Shown: piece by piece, positions 8,787-20,450 of the stretch
How the letters are laid out: every line of letters begins with the position of its first letter
How positions within the stretch are numbered: position 1 is the stretch's first letter
NCBI RefSeq assembly: GCF_900177485.1
Contig: NZ_LT840186.1
Location: 434,001-498,000, forward strand
Direction: 5' to 3'
Origin: Candidatus Pelagibacter sp. HIMB1321
Lineage (GTDB): Bacteria > Pseudomonadota > Alphaproteobacteria > Pelagibacterales > Pelagibacteraceae
DNA length: 64,000 nt
The notes under the pieces: model-generated
What the model saw: the letters and a program-made list of their open reading frames with translations, nothing else
Database searches by the model: none
What the model was told of the DNA's origin: nothing
Translations under genes and position numbers: made by a program

Positions 8787-9521
8787 ATGACAAATAAATA
8801 TACGTATTTTATAGCTAATTGGAAAATGTTTGGCAATCAGCGATCAATAAGTCTATTGGATAAAGTTATATCTTTTGTAAAAAAACATAAAAAAAATAAT
8901 ATAAAAGTAATTTATTTTCCTCCAGCCACATTAATAAATTTATTCGATAAAAAACTTAAAACCTCACCAATTGAAGTTGGTGCTCAGAGTTGTCATCCTG
9001 ATGAAAAATATGGAGCGTACACTGGTCAAATTAATTCATACATGCTCAAAGATGCAGGAGCAAAATATATTATTCTTGGACATTCAGAGAACAGACAATT
9101 TGGTGACAGTGATAATATAATTAATCTTAAAATTAGGAGTTCAATTAATTCAGGTTTAAAAGTAATTTTTTGTATTGGTGAAACGCTAAATCAAAGAAGA
9201 AAAAAAAATACCAAAAAAGTTTTGTTAAAACAAATTACTCAAGGTTTGAAAAATATTAAAAATAAAAAAAATATTATTATAGCTTATGAACCTGTTTGGT
9301 CTATTGGCAGCGGTTTAATTCCCAAAGAAACAGAAATTTTTGAAATTGTTAAATTTATAAAAAATAAACTTAATGGTTCAAAAGTTTTATATGGTGGTTC
9401 AGTTAATTTTAAAAATATTGAATTATTAAAAAAAATTCACAATTTAGATGGTTATTTAATTGGAGGTGCATCTCAAAATCCAAATAATTTCATTGATATA
9501 ATAAAAAAAAGCTTTAATTAG
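8787..9521 (+). CDS. tpiA: Triose-phosphate isomerase
   Basis: TpiA interconverts dihydroxyacetone phosphate and glyceraldehyde 3-phosphate. All catalytic residues are seen: Asn11 and Lys13 in ANWKMFGN, His99 in LGHSENR and Glu168 in YEPVWSIGSG. The phosphate-binding GGSVN and GYLIGGAS segments follow. The 244-residue length is normal. It starts the run tpiA-secG-pyrG-kdsA-eno, transcribed away from the ppiD-trp cluster. Confidence 0.97.
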   Translation: MTNKYTYFIANWKMFGNQRSISLLDKVISFVKKHKKNNIKVIYFPPATLINLFDKKLKTSPIEVGAQSCHPDEKYGAYTGQINSYMLKDAGAKYIILGHSENRQFGDSDNIINLKIRSSINSGLKVIFCIGETLNQRRKKNTKKVLLKQITQGLKNIKNKKNIIIAYEPVWSIGSGLIPKETEIFEIVKFIKNKLNGSKVLYGGSVNFKNIELLKKIHNLDGYLIGGASQNPNNFIDIIKKSFN

Positions 9522-9526
9522 GCGAC

Positions 9527-9826
9527 ATGGAAAATATTTTATTGGTCTTGAACATTATTTTAGCAATTGTTCTTGTGCTTTTGATTTTAATGCAAAGATC
9601 TGAAGGTGGTGCTTTAGGAATTGGTGTTTCTCAAGAAAATATGATGTTTTCAAAATCTGCAGGTAATTTTATGACCAAGTCTACTACTGTGGTTGCTACA
9701 TTGTTTATTATTTGCAGTCTTGCCTTAACAATTGTTTCAAGAAGCGAACTAATTCCAACTAATTCAGTTTTAGATGTAATTGAAGAAAAAACTGAAGATA
9801 CTCCGTCAATTCCAGAAAATAATTAA
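9527..9826 (+). CDS. secG: SecG protein translocase subunit
   Basis: Small subunit of the SecYEG channel. The 99 residues have two membrane segments (about residues 3-20 and 50-70) joined by LMQRSEGGALGIG, the conserved loop of SecG, and an acidic hydrophilic tail. It begins 5 bases after tpiA, a frequent bacterial arrangement. A 40-base gap before pyrG contains no clear terminator. Confidence 0.93.
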   Translation: MENILLVLNIILAIVLVLLILMQRSEGGALGIGVSQENMMFSKSAGNFMTKSTTVVATLFIICSLALTIVSRSELIPTNSVLDVIEEKTEDTPSIPENN

Positions 9827-9857
9827 TTCTTTCCAATTACAACTTTTATCGCTATAA

Positions 9858-12304
<2,447 letters not shown>

Positions 12305-13561
12305 GTGAGTAAAATTCTTAAAGTAAAAGCAAGACAAGTTTTTGACAGTAGAGGAAATCCAACTGTTGAGGCAGAAGTTTATGTTAAAAACAAAAGTGCA
12401 AAAGCAATATGTTCTTCAGGAGCCTCAACTGGAACTTATGAGGCTTATGAAAAAAGAGACACAAATAACAAAAGATATTTAGGTAAAAGTGTATTTTCAG
12501 CAGTGAATTTAGTTAACACTAAAATATCAAAAGCTTTAAGAAATAAAAATGTACATGATCAAGAGCGAATTGATGAAGTTTTAATTAATTTAGATGGCAC
12601 AAGACAAAAAACAAAATTAGGTGCTAATGCTATTTTGGCAGTTTCGATGGCAACAAAAAAGTTATCAGCAAAAGTTAAAAAAATTCCACTTTATAAATCT
12701 TTTTATGTAACAAAAAATTTTCAACTTCCGTACCCGTTGATGAATATTATTAATGGGGGAGCACATGCCAATAACGGTCTTAGAATTCAAGAGTTTATGA
12801 TTAGACCTGATAAGGCAAAATCTTTTTCAGAGGCAATGAGAATTTGTTATTTAGTAATTAAAAACTTAAGTCAATTAATTAAAGCAAAAGGTTTATCTAC
12901 ATCTGTAGGAGACGAGGGTGGTTTTGCACCAATGATTGATAGCAACAATCAAGCATTAGATTTAATTGTTTTAGCAATTAAAAAATCAGGCTTTAGAAAC
13001 GGAAAAGATGTTTCAATTTGTTTAGATGTTGCAGCTAATGAATTATTTAAAAAAGGAAAATATTCTATCCACACAAAGAAATATATCTCAGTTGATAAAT
13101 CAATTTCAGAATATAAAAAAATGATTAACAAGTATAAAATTAAATCTATTGAAGATCCATTTGCAGAAAATGATTGGTTAGCATGGAATAAGTTAATGAA
13201 AGCAACCAATAAAGTTCAAATTGTGGGTGATGATTTATACGTAACAAATCTAGAGAGATTGAAAAAAGGTTTTTTAAATTTATCTTCTAATTCAATTTTG
13301 ATAAAACTTAACCAAATAGGGACAGTTTCTGAAACTTTAGATGTTATTAAATTTGCACAAACCATTGGATTTAAAACAATAATTTCACATCGATCTGGAG
13401 AAAGTGAAGATACATTCATTGCTGATTTGGCAGTTGGTTCGAATTCTAATCAAATTAAAACAGGATCTTTAGCAAGATCTGAAAGAGTAGCCAAATATAA
13501 CCAATTATTGAGAATTGAAGAAGAACTTGGAAAAAAAGCAAGAATGAATAAAATTCATTAA
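12305..13561 (+). CDS. eno: Enolase
   Basis: Enolase interconverts 2-phosphoglycerate and phosphoenolpyruvate. The protein of 418 residues keeps SGASTGTYEAYEKRD, NGGAHANNGLRIQEFM, SVGDEGGFAP, SIEDPFAENDW, VGDDLYVTN and ISHRSGESEDTFIAD. The start codon is GTG, directly after the kdsA stop, and gives the expected N-terminus SKILKVKARQVFDSRGNPT. It overlaps ftsB by one base (TAATG). Confidence 0.97.
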   Translation: MSKILKVKARQVFDSRGNPTVEAEVYVKNKSAKAICSSGASTGTYEAYEKRDTNNKRYLGKSVFSAVNLVNTKISKALRNKNVHDQERIDEVLINLDGTRQKTKLGANAILAVSMATKKLSAKVKKIPLYKSFYVTKNFQLPYPLMNIINGGAHANNGLRIQEFMIRPDKAKSFSEAMRICYLVIKNLSQLIKAKGLSTSVGDEGGFAPMIDSNNQALDLIVLAIKKSGFRNGKDVSICLDVAANELFKKGKYSIHTKKYISVDKSISEYKKMINKYKIKSIEDPFAENDWLAWNKLMKATNKVQIVGDDLYVTNLERLKKGFLNLSSNSILIKLNQIGTVSETLDVIKFAQTIGFKTIISHRSGESEDTFIADLAVGSNSNQIKTGSLARSERVAKYNQLLRIEEELGKKARMNKIH

Positions 13562-13854
13562 TGCTTAAAAATTTAAAAAAAAATTACTTTTTATTAATTT
13601 CTACTTTTTTTATTTTCTACTTCTTTTTTAATTTTATGTCTGGTCAAAGAGGGTTTGTTTCATATTTAGAAAAAAAAGAAATTTTAAAAGATCTTCAATT
13701 AAAGGAAGTTAGCTTAATTAAAGATATTGAAGATTTAGATTTTAAAAACTCATTATTAAGTGACAATCTTGATCTTGATTATGTAGAGACATTAATTAGA
13801 GAAAGATTTTTGTTTGGTAAAGAAGGTGAAAAAATCTATATAATAAGAAATTAA
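13561..13854 (+). CDS. ftsB: FtsB/DivIC septum formation initiator protein
   Basis: A 97-residue single-pass membrane protein. One membrane segment lies near residues 10-27, followed by a coiled-coil region ([20 protein letters not shown]) and a C-terminal [15 protein letters not shown] stretch typical of FtsB/DivIC. It acts in the divisome with FtsL and FtsQ. The position directly after eno is the usual one. It overlaps eno by one base and lies 2 bases before lipA. Confidence 0.85.
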   Translation: MLKNLKKNYFLLISTFFIFYFFFNFMSGQRGFVSYLEKKEILKDLQLKEVSLIKDIEDLDFKNSLLSDNLDLDYVETLIRERFLFGKEGEKIYIIRN

Positions 13855-13856
13855 TA

Positions 13857-14777
13857 ATGAAAATTAGACATCCTGAAAAAGAAAATAAACCTATTAATCC
13901 TATAAAAAAAAAACCTGAATGGATTAGGTCTAAATTATCTAATAGTAAGGAATTTTTTTTAACTAAAACAATTGTTAACAATAATAATCTTGTAACCGTT
14001 TGTCAGGAAGCTAATTGTCCAAATATTACCGAGTGTTGGAGTAAAAGACATGCAACATTTATGATAATGGGTGATACTTGTACAAGAGCATGTGCTTTTT
14101 GTGATGTCAAAACAGGTGTTCCTGGAAAATTAGATCAATTAGAGCCTGTTAAGATTGCAGAAGCAGTAAAGAAATTAGATTTAAGGCATGTAGTTATTAC
14201 ATCTGTTGATCGTGATGATTTAGAAGATGGAGGATCTAATCATTTTTATGAAGTAATTAATCAAACTAGAAAAACGAACCCAAATACAACTGTTGAGGTT
14301 TTGACACCTGATTTTTTAAGAAAAGGTGATGCTTATAAAAAAGTTTTAGAGGCAAAACCTGATGTTTTTAATCATAATATAGAAACAGTTCCAAGTTTAT
14401 ATTTAAAAGTAAGACCAGGTTCTAGATATTTTGCATCTTTAGAACTTTTAAAAAATGCAAAACTTCATGATCAAAATATTTTTACTAAATCTGGAATTAT
14501 GCTTGGTCTTGGTGAAACTAGAGACGAGATATTACAAGTAATGGATGATCTAAGAACTGCTGATGTTGATTTTTTAACAATTGGTCAATACTTGCAACCC
14601 TCAACAAAACACTATCCATTAGATAGATATTATGATCCTAAAGAATTTGATGATTTAGGTACCATTGCGAAAGCAAAAGGATTTTTATTAGTATCATCAT
14701 CTCCTTTAACAAGATCTTCTTATCATGCAGACGAAGACTTCGCGAAATTGAAAGCAAATAGAATTAACAGTCATTAA
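13857..14777 (+). CDS. lipA: Lipoyl synthase
   Basis: LipA is a radical SAM enzyme inserting two sulfurs into octanoyl groups on lipoyl domains of 2-oxoacid dehydrogenases and the glycine cleavage system. The auxiliary cluster cysteines are Cys49, Cys54 and Cys60 ([12 protein letters not shown]); the radical SAM cluster cysteines are Cys75, Cys79 and Cys82 (CTRACAFC). The 306-residue length is typical. In many alphaproteobacteria pdhA, pdhB, pdhC and lpd lie between ftsB and lipA; here the gap is 2 bases. Confidence 0.97.
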   Translation: MKIRHPEKENKPINPIKKKPEWIRSKLSNSKEFFLTKTIVNNNNLVTVCQEANCPNITECWSKRHATFMIMGDTCTRACAFCDVKTGVPGKLDQLEPVKIAEAVKKLDLRHVVITSVDRDDLEDGGSNHFYEVINQTRKTNPNTTVEVLTPDFLRKGDAYKKVLEAKPDVFNHNIETVPSLYLKVRPGSRYFASLELLKNAKLHDQNIFTKSGIMLGLGETRDEILQVMDDLRTADVDFLTIGQYLQPSTKHYPLDRYYDPKEFDDLGTIAKAKGFLLVSSSPLTRSSYHADEDFAKLKANRINSH

Positions 14778-15214
14778 TGCCTAGAGCATCAGTTAAAAGA
14801 ATAATAGATAAAAAAAAAGATAAACTTATTGAGTTTGTTCTTGATATTGAAAAATACCCTGAGTTCATTCCTTTTTGTTTGGGTTCTAAAGTTTATGAAA
14901 GAAAAGAAGAAGGGGACAAAATTTTAATTATTGCAGATCTCACAATTGGAAAAGGTCCATTTAACGATACCTATAAAAGTGATGTAAGGTTTGATAAAGA
15001 AACCGATACAATTAATGTTACCAATATTGAAGGTCCATTAACTCACCTTCAAAATAATTGGAAGTTTATTGAAAAAAAAAATATGACTGAAGTTTATTTT
15101 GACGTCGACTTTGAAATTAAAAATAAATTTCTCAACATGTTAATGGAAAAATCTTTTGAATATGGCTTAAATAAAATTGCAGATGCTTTTCAAAAAAGAG
15201 CAGAAACAATTTAG
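14777..15214 (+). CDS. Coq10/RatA-type START-domain protein
   Basis: A 145-residue single-domain protein of the polyketide cyclase/START (Coq10, RatA) family. The N-terminal LIEFVLDIEKYPEFIPFC and the KGPFNDTYKSDVRFD strand region are characteristic. The family binds ubiquinone or related lipids; in alphaproteobacteria it follows lipA and is taken to support ubiquinone function. The RatA toxin label used for E. coli is less likely here. It overlaps lipA by one base and the convergent cinA by 4 bases. Confidence 0.85.
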   Translation: MPRASVKRIIDKKKDKLIEFVLDIEKYPEFIPFCLGSKVYERKEEGDKILIIADLTIGKGPFNDTYKSDVRFDKETDTINVTNIEGPLTHLQNNWKFIEKKNMTEVYFDVDFEIKNKFLNMLMEKSFEYGLNKIADAFQKRAETI

Positions 15215-15672
15215 ATTAAGTCATTAACCAACTCTAAGGCTTTATTTACTGTTGATTTTTGGATAGCATTTCTTGTTTTTTTCTTAAATAAATTTTTAGT
15301 TATCAGTATTTTATTTGATTTTTTTACCCCTATATAAACCAGCCCTACAGGCTTTGTTTTAGATCCACCTTTAGGTCCGGCTATTCCTGTGATTGATACA
15401 TTTATATGAGCTTTAGAAATTTTTGATAAACATTTTACCATAGCCTCACAGCATTCAGCGCTTACAGCACCATATTTTTGAATTATCTTTTTATTAACTT
15501 TTAAAATATTGATTTTTACATCATTAGAGTACGTTACTAAACCAAGATTGAATACCTGAGATGCCCCACTTATCGATGTAATTGATGAAGCTAACATCCC
15601 ACCTGTGCAAGACTCTGCTAGAGAAATCCTTAATTTTTTCTTGATTAATCTTTTTACTAGAGTTTCGATCAT
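15211..15672 (-). CDS. pncC: CinA C-terminal domain protein (PncC-type NMN amidohydrolase)
   Basis: Stand-alone CinA-C domain, known in the family to deamidate nicotinamide mononucleotide in NAD salvage. Motifs seen: SLAESCTGGMLASSITSISG near the N-terminus, LVTYSNDVK and GIAGPKGGSKTKPVGLVYIG. A longer frame starts at 15735, but I choose the ATG at 15672 (MIETLVKRL), 153 residues, because it overlaps the pgpA stop as ATGA and removes a non-homologous Cys-rich leader. Biochemical role inferred from family only. Confidence 0.88.
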   Translation of the reverse strand: MIETLVKRLIKKKLRISLAESCTGGMLASSITSISGASQVFNLGLVTYSNDVKINILKVNKKIIQKYGAVSAECCEAMVKCLSKISKAHINVSITGIAGPKGGSKTKPVGLVYIGVKKSNKILITKNLFKKKTRNAIQKSTVNKALELVNDLI

Positions 15673-16172
15673 AAAATATAACTTTTTAATATCATGAAAC
15701 AAATTAATGACAGGACAACATAAAATCCTGCACAAACATCATCCATGATTACTCCAAAACTATTTTTATGTTTCTGATCAAAGTAACTAACTGGAAATGG
15801 TTTCATGATGTCAAAGTATCTGAATAAAATAAAACATACAAAATAAATTATTATTGCTTGATCTGGCTCTTTATTAGTTCCATGTGAAATTTCATAAAGA
15901 AATATTGGTATTGACTGACCTATAAATTCATCAATAATTATTTCACCAGGATCTTTATTTTCATTGTTTTTTGTATGCTGTGTAACAGCAAAAAAAGAAT
16001 AAATAAAAATTAAAATTAATCCAAGAAAAATAATACCTGAATTAATTTCAAGTATATGAAAGCATATATATAAAATAATTATTGTTGCTAATGACCCAAA
16101 TGTTCCTGGAATAAATCTTATTTTACCAAGACCAAACATTGTTACAAATAAAGTGTTTAATGTATTAATCAT
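15669..16172 (-). CDS. pgpA: Phosphatidylglycerophosphatase A
   Basis: Integral membrane enzyme that dephosphorylates phosphatidylglycerol phosphate. The 167 residues contain several hydrophobic segments and the family motifs GTFGSLATI near residue 24, IIIDEFIGQ in the middle, KPFPVSYFDQKHKNSFGV and MDDVCAG towards the end. It lies in the ispDF-pgpA-cinA order common in alphaproteobacteria, overlapping ispDF by 8 bases and cinA by 4. Confidence 0.92.
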   Translation of the reverse strand: MINTLNTLFVTMFGLGKIRFIPGTFGSLATIIILYICFHILEINSGIIFLGLILIFIYSFFAVTQHTKNNENKDPGEIIIDEFIGQSIPIFLYEISHGTNKEPDQAIIIYFVCFILFRYFDIMKPFPVSYFDQKHKNSFGVIMDDVCAGFYVVLSLICFMILKSYIL

Positions 16173-17271
16173 ATTTTATAATTGATGCTATTACCTCACA
16201 TGCAATAGCTTTTTCTTTTCCAATTAGACCAAGTTTTTCAACTGTTTTGCCTTTAATGTTTATTATATCTTCATCAATCTCTAAAAGACTTGAAATAGAT
16301 TTTATTATTTTGTCTCTATACTGAGATACCTTAGGTTTTTCACAAATAAGATTAATATCTATATTATTAATATAAAAATTTTGCTTTATTAGTTTATTTT
16401 TAATCGGTTTCAACATTTTAGGTGACCTAATATTTTTAAATTTATTTTTATCGCTAGGAAAATAAGTCCCAATATCTTTTTGTCTTAAAGCACCAAGTAA
16501 AGCATCAATAATTGCATGTAAAATTACATCACCATCTGAATGACCTTTTAGACCTGAATGAAAAGGTATTCTAATACCTCCTAGATATAATTTTTTATCC
16601 TTAATTAATCGATGAATATCAAACCCTAGACCAATATAATTTTTAGTTGATGTTAAGTCTTCTGCAAAAGTAATCTTTTTATTTTTATTTTCACCATTAA
16701 TAAATTTTATCTTTTTTTCATTGTTAATGAATAAGCTTGCTTCATCGGTTATGTTATTTTTTTCTTTTAATGCTAACTTATATAAAGCCTTGTAATTAAA
16801 ACCTTGAGGTGTTTGTGTTAAATAAGTTCTATTTCTATCTAAATTATATAGATTATTCTTTATATCATATTTAATTGAATCTGTTGGTTTGATTGTTGGA
16901 ATAACAGCTTCATTTTTTTTAAGTTCCTTAACTATTTTTCTAAGCAGATTTAATGAAAAATCTGGTCTTGCTGCATCATGAATTAAGATATTTTTTGGTT
17001 TAAATTTTTTAATATATTTAAGTGCTATATTAGAAGAGATAGATCTTTTATTTCCACCTTTTAAGATTATTAAGTTTTTTGAGTATGACTCCTTTATTTT
17101 TTGAGGCTCATCTACGACCAATACAATTTTTTTAAATAATTTTGATTTTATCGTTTTAAAAATTGAATGTTCAAATAATTTAAAATTTTTGTAAATAGCG
17201 TACTGTTTTTTTTGATTTTTCCTAAATCTTGACCCATTACCAGCTGCTAAAATTACAAAAAAGTTGTTCAT
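16165..17271 (-). CDS. ispDF: Bifunctional IspD/IspF of the MEP isoprenoid pathway
   Basis: A fusion of MEP cytidylyltransferase (IspD, N-terminal) and MECDP synthase (IspF, C-terminal), as is common in alphaproteobacteria. IspD is shown by VILAAGNGSRFRKNQKKQY and LIHDAARPDFS; IspF by GLGFDIHRL, GHSDGDVILHAIIDALLGA and DIGTYFPSDK. The frame is open to 17304, but I take the ATG at 17271 (MNNFFVILAAGNG), giving 368 residues and the correct start for the nucleotide-binding loop. IspE, acting between the two steps, is not nearby. Confidence 0.94.
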   Translation of the reverse strand: MNNFFVILAAGNGSRFRKNQKKQYAIYKNFKLFEHSIFKTIKSKLFKKIVLVVDEPQKIKESYSKNLIILKGGNKRSISSNIALKYIKKFKPKNILIHDAARPDFSLNLLRKIVKELKKNEAVIPTIKPTDSIKYDIKNNLYNLDRNRTYLTQTPQGFNYKALYKLALKEKNNITDEASLFINNEKKIKFINGENKNKKITFAEDLTSTKNYIGLGFDIHRLIKDKKLYLGGIRIPFHSGLKGHSDGDVILHAIIDALLGALRQKDIGTYFPSDKNKFKNIRSPKMLKPIKNKLIKQNFYINNIDINLICEKPKVSQYRDKIIKSISSLLEIDEDIINIKGKTVEKLGLIGKEKAIACEVIASIIKYD

Positions 17272-17314
17272 TTTAAAAAAATATATATACGAACATACAT
17301 ACACCTAAATAATT

Positions 17315-19105
17315 ATGATCGAGTTTTTTAAAAAAAATCTAATAATCATAGGATTGTTTATTATTACTCTTTTTGTTGGTTTTTTTACCTTTCTAACATT
17401 TATTGATAAAAGTTTCATTCAGCTTAATCAATCTAATCTTCAATACCTACTAATAGTAAATATTATATTGATTTTTCTGCTCTTTCTATTTGTTTACTTT
17501 GAAATTAGAAAATCAATAAAATCTGATATAGATCAAGATGGGATTAGTTCTAATAAGAAATATATTACTTATTTTTCTTTATTTACATTGATACCGTCCG
17601 TTCTTATTTCAATTTTTTCACTTTTTTTATTCTCATTCGCACTTGAAAAATATTTTGATAAGAAAGTTACGACTGTTGTTAATAATTCATATGAACTTGC
17701 TAAAAATTATGTTGCAGAAGTTCAGGATAAGGTCAAATCTGAGATTGTATTGATTGCTTTTGATACCAATAAAAGTGCAAATTTTCTTAATGATAATCAA
17801 AAAGAATATTCAAGATTTTTAAAAACTCAAAAACTTATAAGAAAAATAGATGAAATACACATTATAGATATAAATAAAAATTTACTTTTTACTAATCTAG
17901 AGGATAAGAATAAATATGTTCCACCTGTGAAGGGAGCTTTAGAGCTAGTAATAGAGGATGATAGACCGCTTAAGATATTAAATGCACCTGAAAATATTTC
18001 AGCTGCTATTATGAGACTTCAGGCATTTGATGATAGATTTATATATGTAATCAAATATTTAGATCCAAAAATTTCTAATTATTTAAATGAGTCTCAGGAA
18101 GCAATTAATTTTTACTATACAGTGGAAGAAAAAAGTTCTGGTATCAAAATTTCTTTTGCAATTATCTACCTTATAGTTGTGACGTTGCTGCTGTTCATTT
18201 CGATAACAATTGCAATACGTTTTTCATCAAGATTTTTTAGGTCTATTAATAATTTGATATTTGCCTCAAACGCAATTGGAGACGGTGATCTTAGTGCAAA
18301 AGTACCAGAAATAAAAACTGATAAAGATTTAGAGAAGTTAAATAAAAATTTTAATTCAATGATTAGTAAATTAAAGGATCAACAAGAAAAATTGATTATA
18401 AATGAAAGGCATGAGGCTTGGGGAAATCTTGCAAGAAAACTTGCACATGAGATAAAAAATCCTCTTACACCAATTCAATTAACTATCGACAGACTACAAA
18501 GCAAATATTCAGAACAAATTTCAAATGGTGATAAAAATAACTATATAGAAAACCTTAATATAATTAAAAACCAGATTAAACAAATTGGTAACTTAGTTAA
18601 TGAATTTTCAGACTTTGCAAGAATGCCAAAACCTGTACTTAAGAATAATGATTTAATTTCTATACTAAATGAAAATATAAGATTATTAAAAAAACTTGAT
18701 GATAGAATTTTAATTCAATTGAATTCTAATTCAGAAAAAGTAATTCTTAATAGTGACAAAGAACAGTTAAGCAGAGTATTCTTTAATTTGATTAAAAATG
18801 CCATTGAGAGTATTCAACAAAAACATGAAAATACGTCAAAATATGAAGGAAAAATTACTATTGAAATTAATAAGCTAGATAACAATATTATTATAAGAAT
18901 AGTTGATAATGGTATTGGATTTGGAATTTTTGCAGCAAACATTAAAGATATTTTAAACCCATACTTTACAACTAAAAAAAATGGTACTGGATTAGGACTA
19001 TCAATTGTCAATAAGATTATAAATGACCATAATGGTAAAATTGAATTTATCCCAATTGAAGAAGGTGCTGAAATCAAAATTAACTTTGCTTTAAATGATA
19101 GCTGA
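17315..19105 (+). CDS. ntrY: NtrY-type membrane sensor histidine kinase
   Basis: The 596-residue sensor has three membrane segments in the first 110 residues, a periplasmic or extracytoplasmic region, a fourth membrane segment near residue 290, a HAMP linker (FASNAIGDGDLSAKVPEI), a HisKA domain with His378 in LAHEIKNPLTPIQ and an ATPase domain with NLIKNAIESI, VDNGIGFG and NGTGLGLSIVNKI. This is the NtrY layout. Family members respond to nitrogen or redox state; the signal here is unknown. It overlaps ntrX by 11 bases. The ntrBC genes usual upstream in relatives are absent. Confidence 0.92.
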   Translation: MIEFFKKNLIIIGLFIITLFVGFFTFLTFIDKSFIQLNQSNLQYLLIVNIILIFLLFLFVYFEIRKSIKSDIDQDGISSNKKYITYFSLFTLIPSVLISIFSLFLFSFALEKYFDKKVTTVVNNSYELAKNYVAEVQDKVKSEIVLIAFDTNKSANFLNDNQKEYSRFLKTQKLIRKIDEIHIIDINKNLLFTNLEDKNKYVPPVKGALELVIEDDRPLKILNAPENISAAIMRLQAFDDRFIYVIKYLDPKISNYLNESQEAINFYYTVEEKSSGIKISFAIIYLIVVTLLLFISITIAIRFSSRFFRSINNLIFASNAIGDGDLSAKVPEIKTDKDLEKLNKNFNSMISKLKDQQEKLIINERHEAWGNLARKLAHEIKNPLTPIQLTIDRLQSKYSEQISNGDKNNYIENLNIIKNQIKQIGNLVNEFSDFARMPKPVLKNNDLISILNENIRLLKKLDDRILIQLNSNSEKVILNSDKEQLSRVFFNLIKNAIESIQQKHENTSKYEGKITIEINKLDNNIIIRIVDNGIGFGIFAANIKDILNPYFTTKKNGTGLGLSIVNKIINDHNGKIEFIPIEEGAEIKINFALNDS

Positions 19106-20450
19106 AATATTAATAGTTGATGATAATTCGGATATTAGAAATATCCTAAATGAATTGATTATAGATGCTGGATATAAAACTAGATTAGCAGCAAATTATA
19201 ATCAAGCATTAAGCGAAATAGATAAAAAATTACCTGATGTTGCAATACTAGATGTAAAGCTAGATAAAGGTGACAATGATGGTATTGAACTTTTAACCCA
19301 CATAAAATCTAAAAATGTTGATGTTCCTGTCATCATGATTTCTGGTCATGCAAATATAGAAATGGCAATAAGATCTCTTAAACATGGTGCTTTTGAATTT
19401 ATAGAAAAACCATTCGATCAAGCACGTCTATTGAATTTTATATCAAGAGCAGTTGAAAATTTAAGTTTAAAAAATCAAAACAAAGAATTTGAAAATAAAC
19501 TTTTTCACTCATATGATTTAATTGGAAATAGTAAAAATATTTCATCAATTAGAGATCAGATTGAAAAGATTTCTATCACAGAGAGCAGAATATTTATTAC
19601 AGGTCCTTCAGGATCTGGAAAAGAACTTATTGCAAGAAAAATTCATAAAAAATCAAAAAGAAATAATAAACCATTTATAATTTTGAATGGTGCTTTACTT
19701 GATAATGATAAATATGAATTAGAATTATTTGGGGAAGAAAAAAAAGATGGATCTATTTCATATGGTGCGCTTGAAAAAGCAAATAATGGAACTCTTTTAA
19801 TCGATCATATTTCAGAGATACCTTTAGATATTCAGTCTAAAATCTTAAGAGTTTTGATTGATCAAAAGTTTAAAAGAATTAATGGTTCTAATGATATAAA
19901 AGTTGATGTTAGACTTATTTGCTCCTCAAATAAAGATTTGAAAAATGAAATTCATTTAGGAAATTTTAGAGAGGATTTGTATCATAGGATAAGTGTGTTC
20001 GAAATTAACGTAGAACCGTTAAATAATAGAATTTCAGATATTCCATTGTTAATTAAGTATTTTTCAGAAAAGATTTCTAATAATTATAATATTAAGATTT
20101 TAGATATAGATGAAAATGATAGTTATATTCTTAACCACAATTGGAAAGGTAATGTAAGAGAATTAAGAAACTTGATAGAGAGAATTGCTATTTTGCAACC
20201 TGAGACTAAAGACAAAATATCTAATATTATAAAAGAATCTTTAAAAAGTGAAAATTTTGAAGAAAAAATTACAGAAAATAGCCTTTCTGTGCCACTAAAA
20301 GAGGCTAGAGAAAAGTTTGAAAAAGAGTATTTAACAGTACAATTGAAAAAATTTAATGGAAATATTTCAAAAACAGCAAACTTTGTTGGTATGGAAAGAA
20401 GTGCGCTTCACCGAAAGCTTAAAGGACTAGGAATAAAAGAATTCAATTAA
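19095..20450 (+). CDS. ntrX: NtrX-type response regulator lacking the sigma-54 contact motif
   Basis: The 451 residues hold a receiver domain with phosphoacceptor Asp53, an AAA+ domain with Walker A at 170-177 (GPSGSGKE), and a C-terminal Fis-type helix-turn-helix (GNISKTANFVGMERSALHRK). Two departures from sigma-54 activators are visible: the GAFTGA loop expected around residues 214-224 is replaced by EEKKDGSISYGALE, and the Walker B region reads LLIDHISEIP where LDEIGD is usual. It probably binds DNA and regulates without activating sigma-54. Overlaps ntrY by 11 bases and abuts trkA. Confidence 0.9.
   Translation: MIAEILIVDDNSDIRNILNELIIDAGYKTRLAANYNQALSEIDKKLPDVAILDVKLDKGDNDGIELLTHIKSKNVDVPVIMISGHANIEMAIRSLKHGAFEFIEKPFDQARLLNFISRAVENLSLKNQNKEFENKLFHSYDLIGNSKNISSIRDQIEKISITESRIFITGPSGSGKELIARKIHKKSKRNNKPFIILNGALLDNDKYELELFGEEKKDGSISYGALEKANNGTLLIDHISEIPLDIQSKILRVLIDQKFKRINGSNDIKVDVRLICSSNKDLKNEIHLGNFREDLYHRISVFEINVEPLNNRISDIPLLIKYFSEKISNNYNIKILDIDENDSYILNHNWKGNVRELRNLIERIAILQPETKDKISNIIKESLKSENFEEKITENSLSVPLKEAREKFEKEYLTVQLKKFNGNISKTANFVGMERSALHRKLKGLGIKEFN

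Noticed and set aside
15673..15735. N-terminal extension of the CinA-C frame (start at 15735).
   Set aside because: The added residues match no family N-terminus and lie within the pgpA coding region. ATG at 15672 has an ATGA overlap with pgpA.
17272..17304. Longer ispDF reading from 17304.
   Set aside because: The extra 11 residues precede the MNNFFVILAAGNG start of the IspD domain and cover the divergent promoter region.
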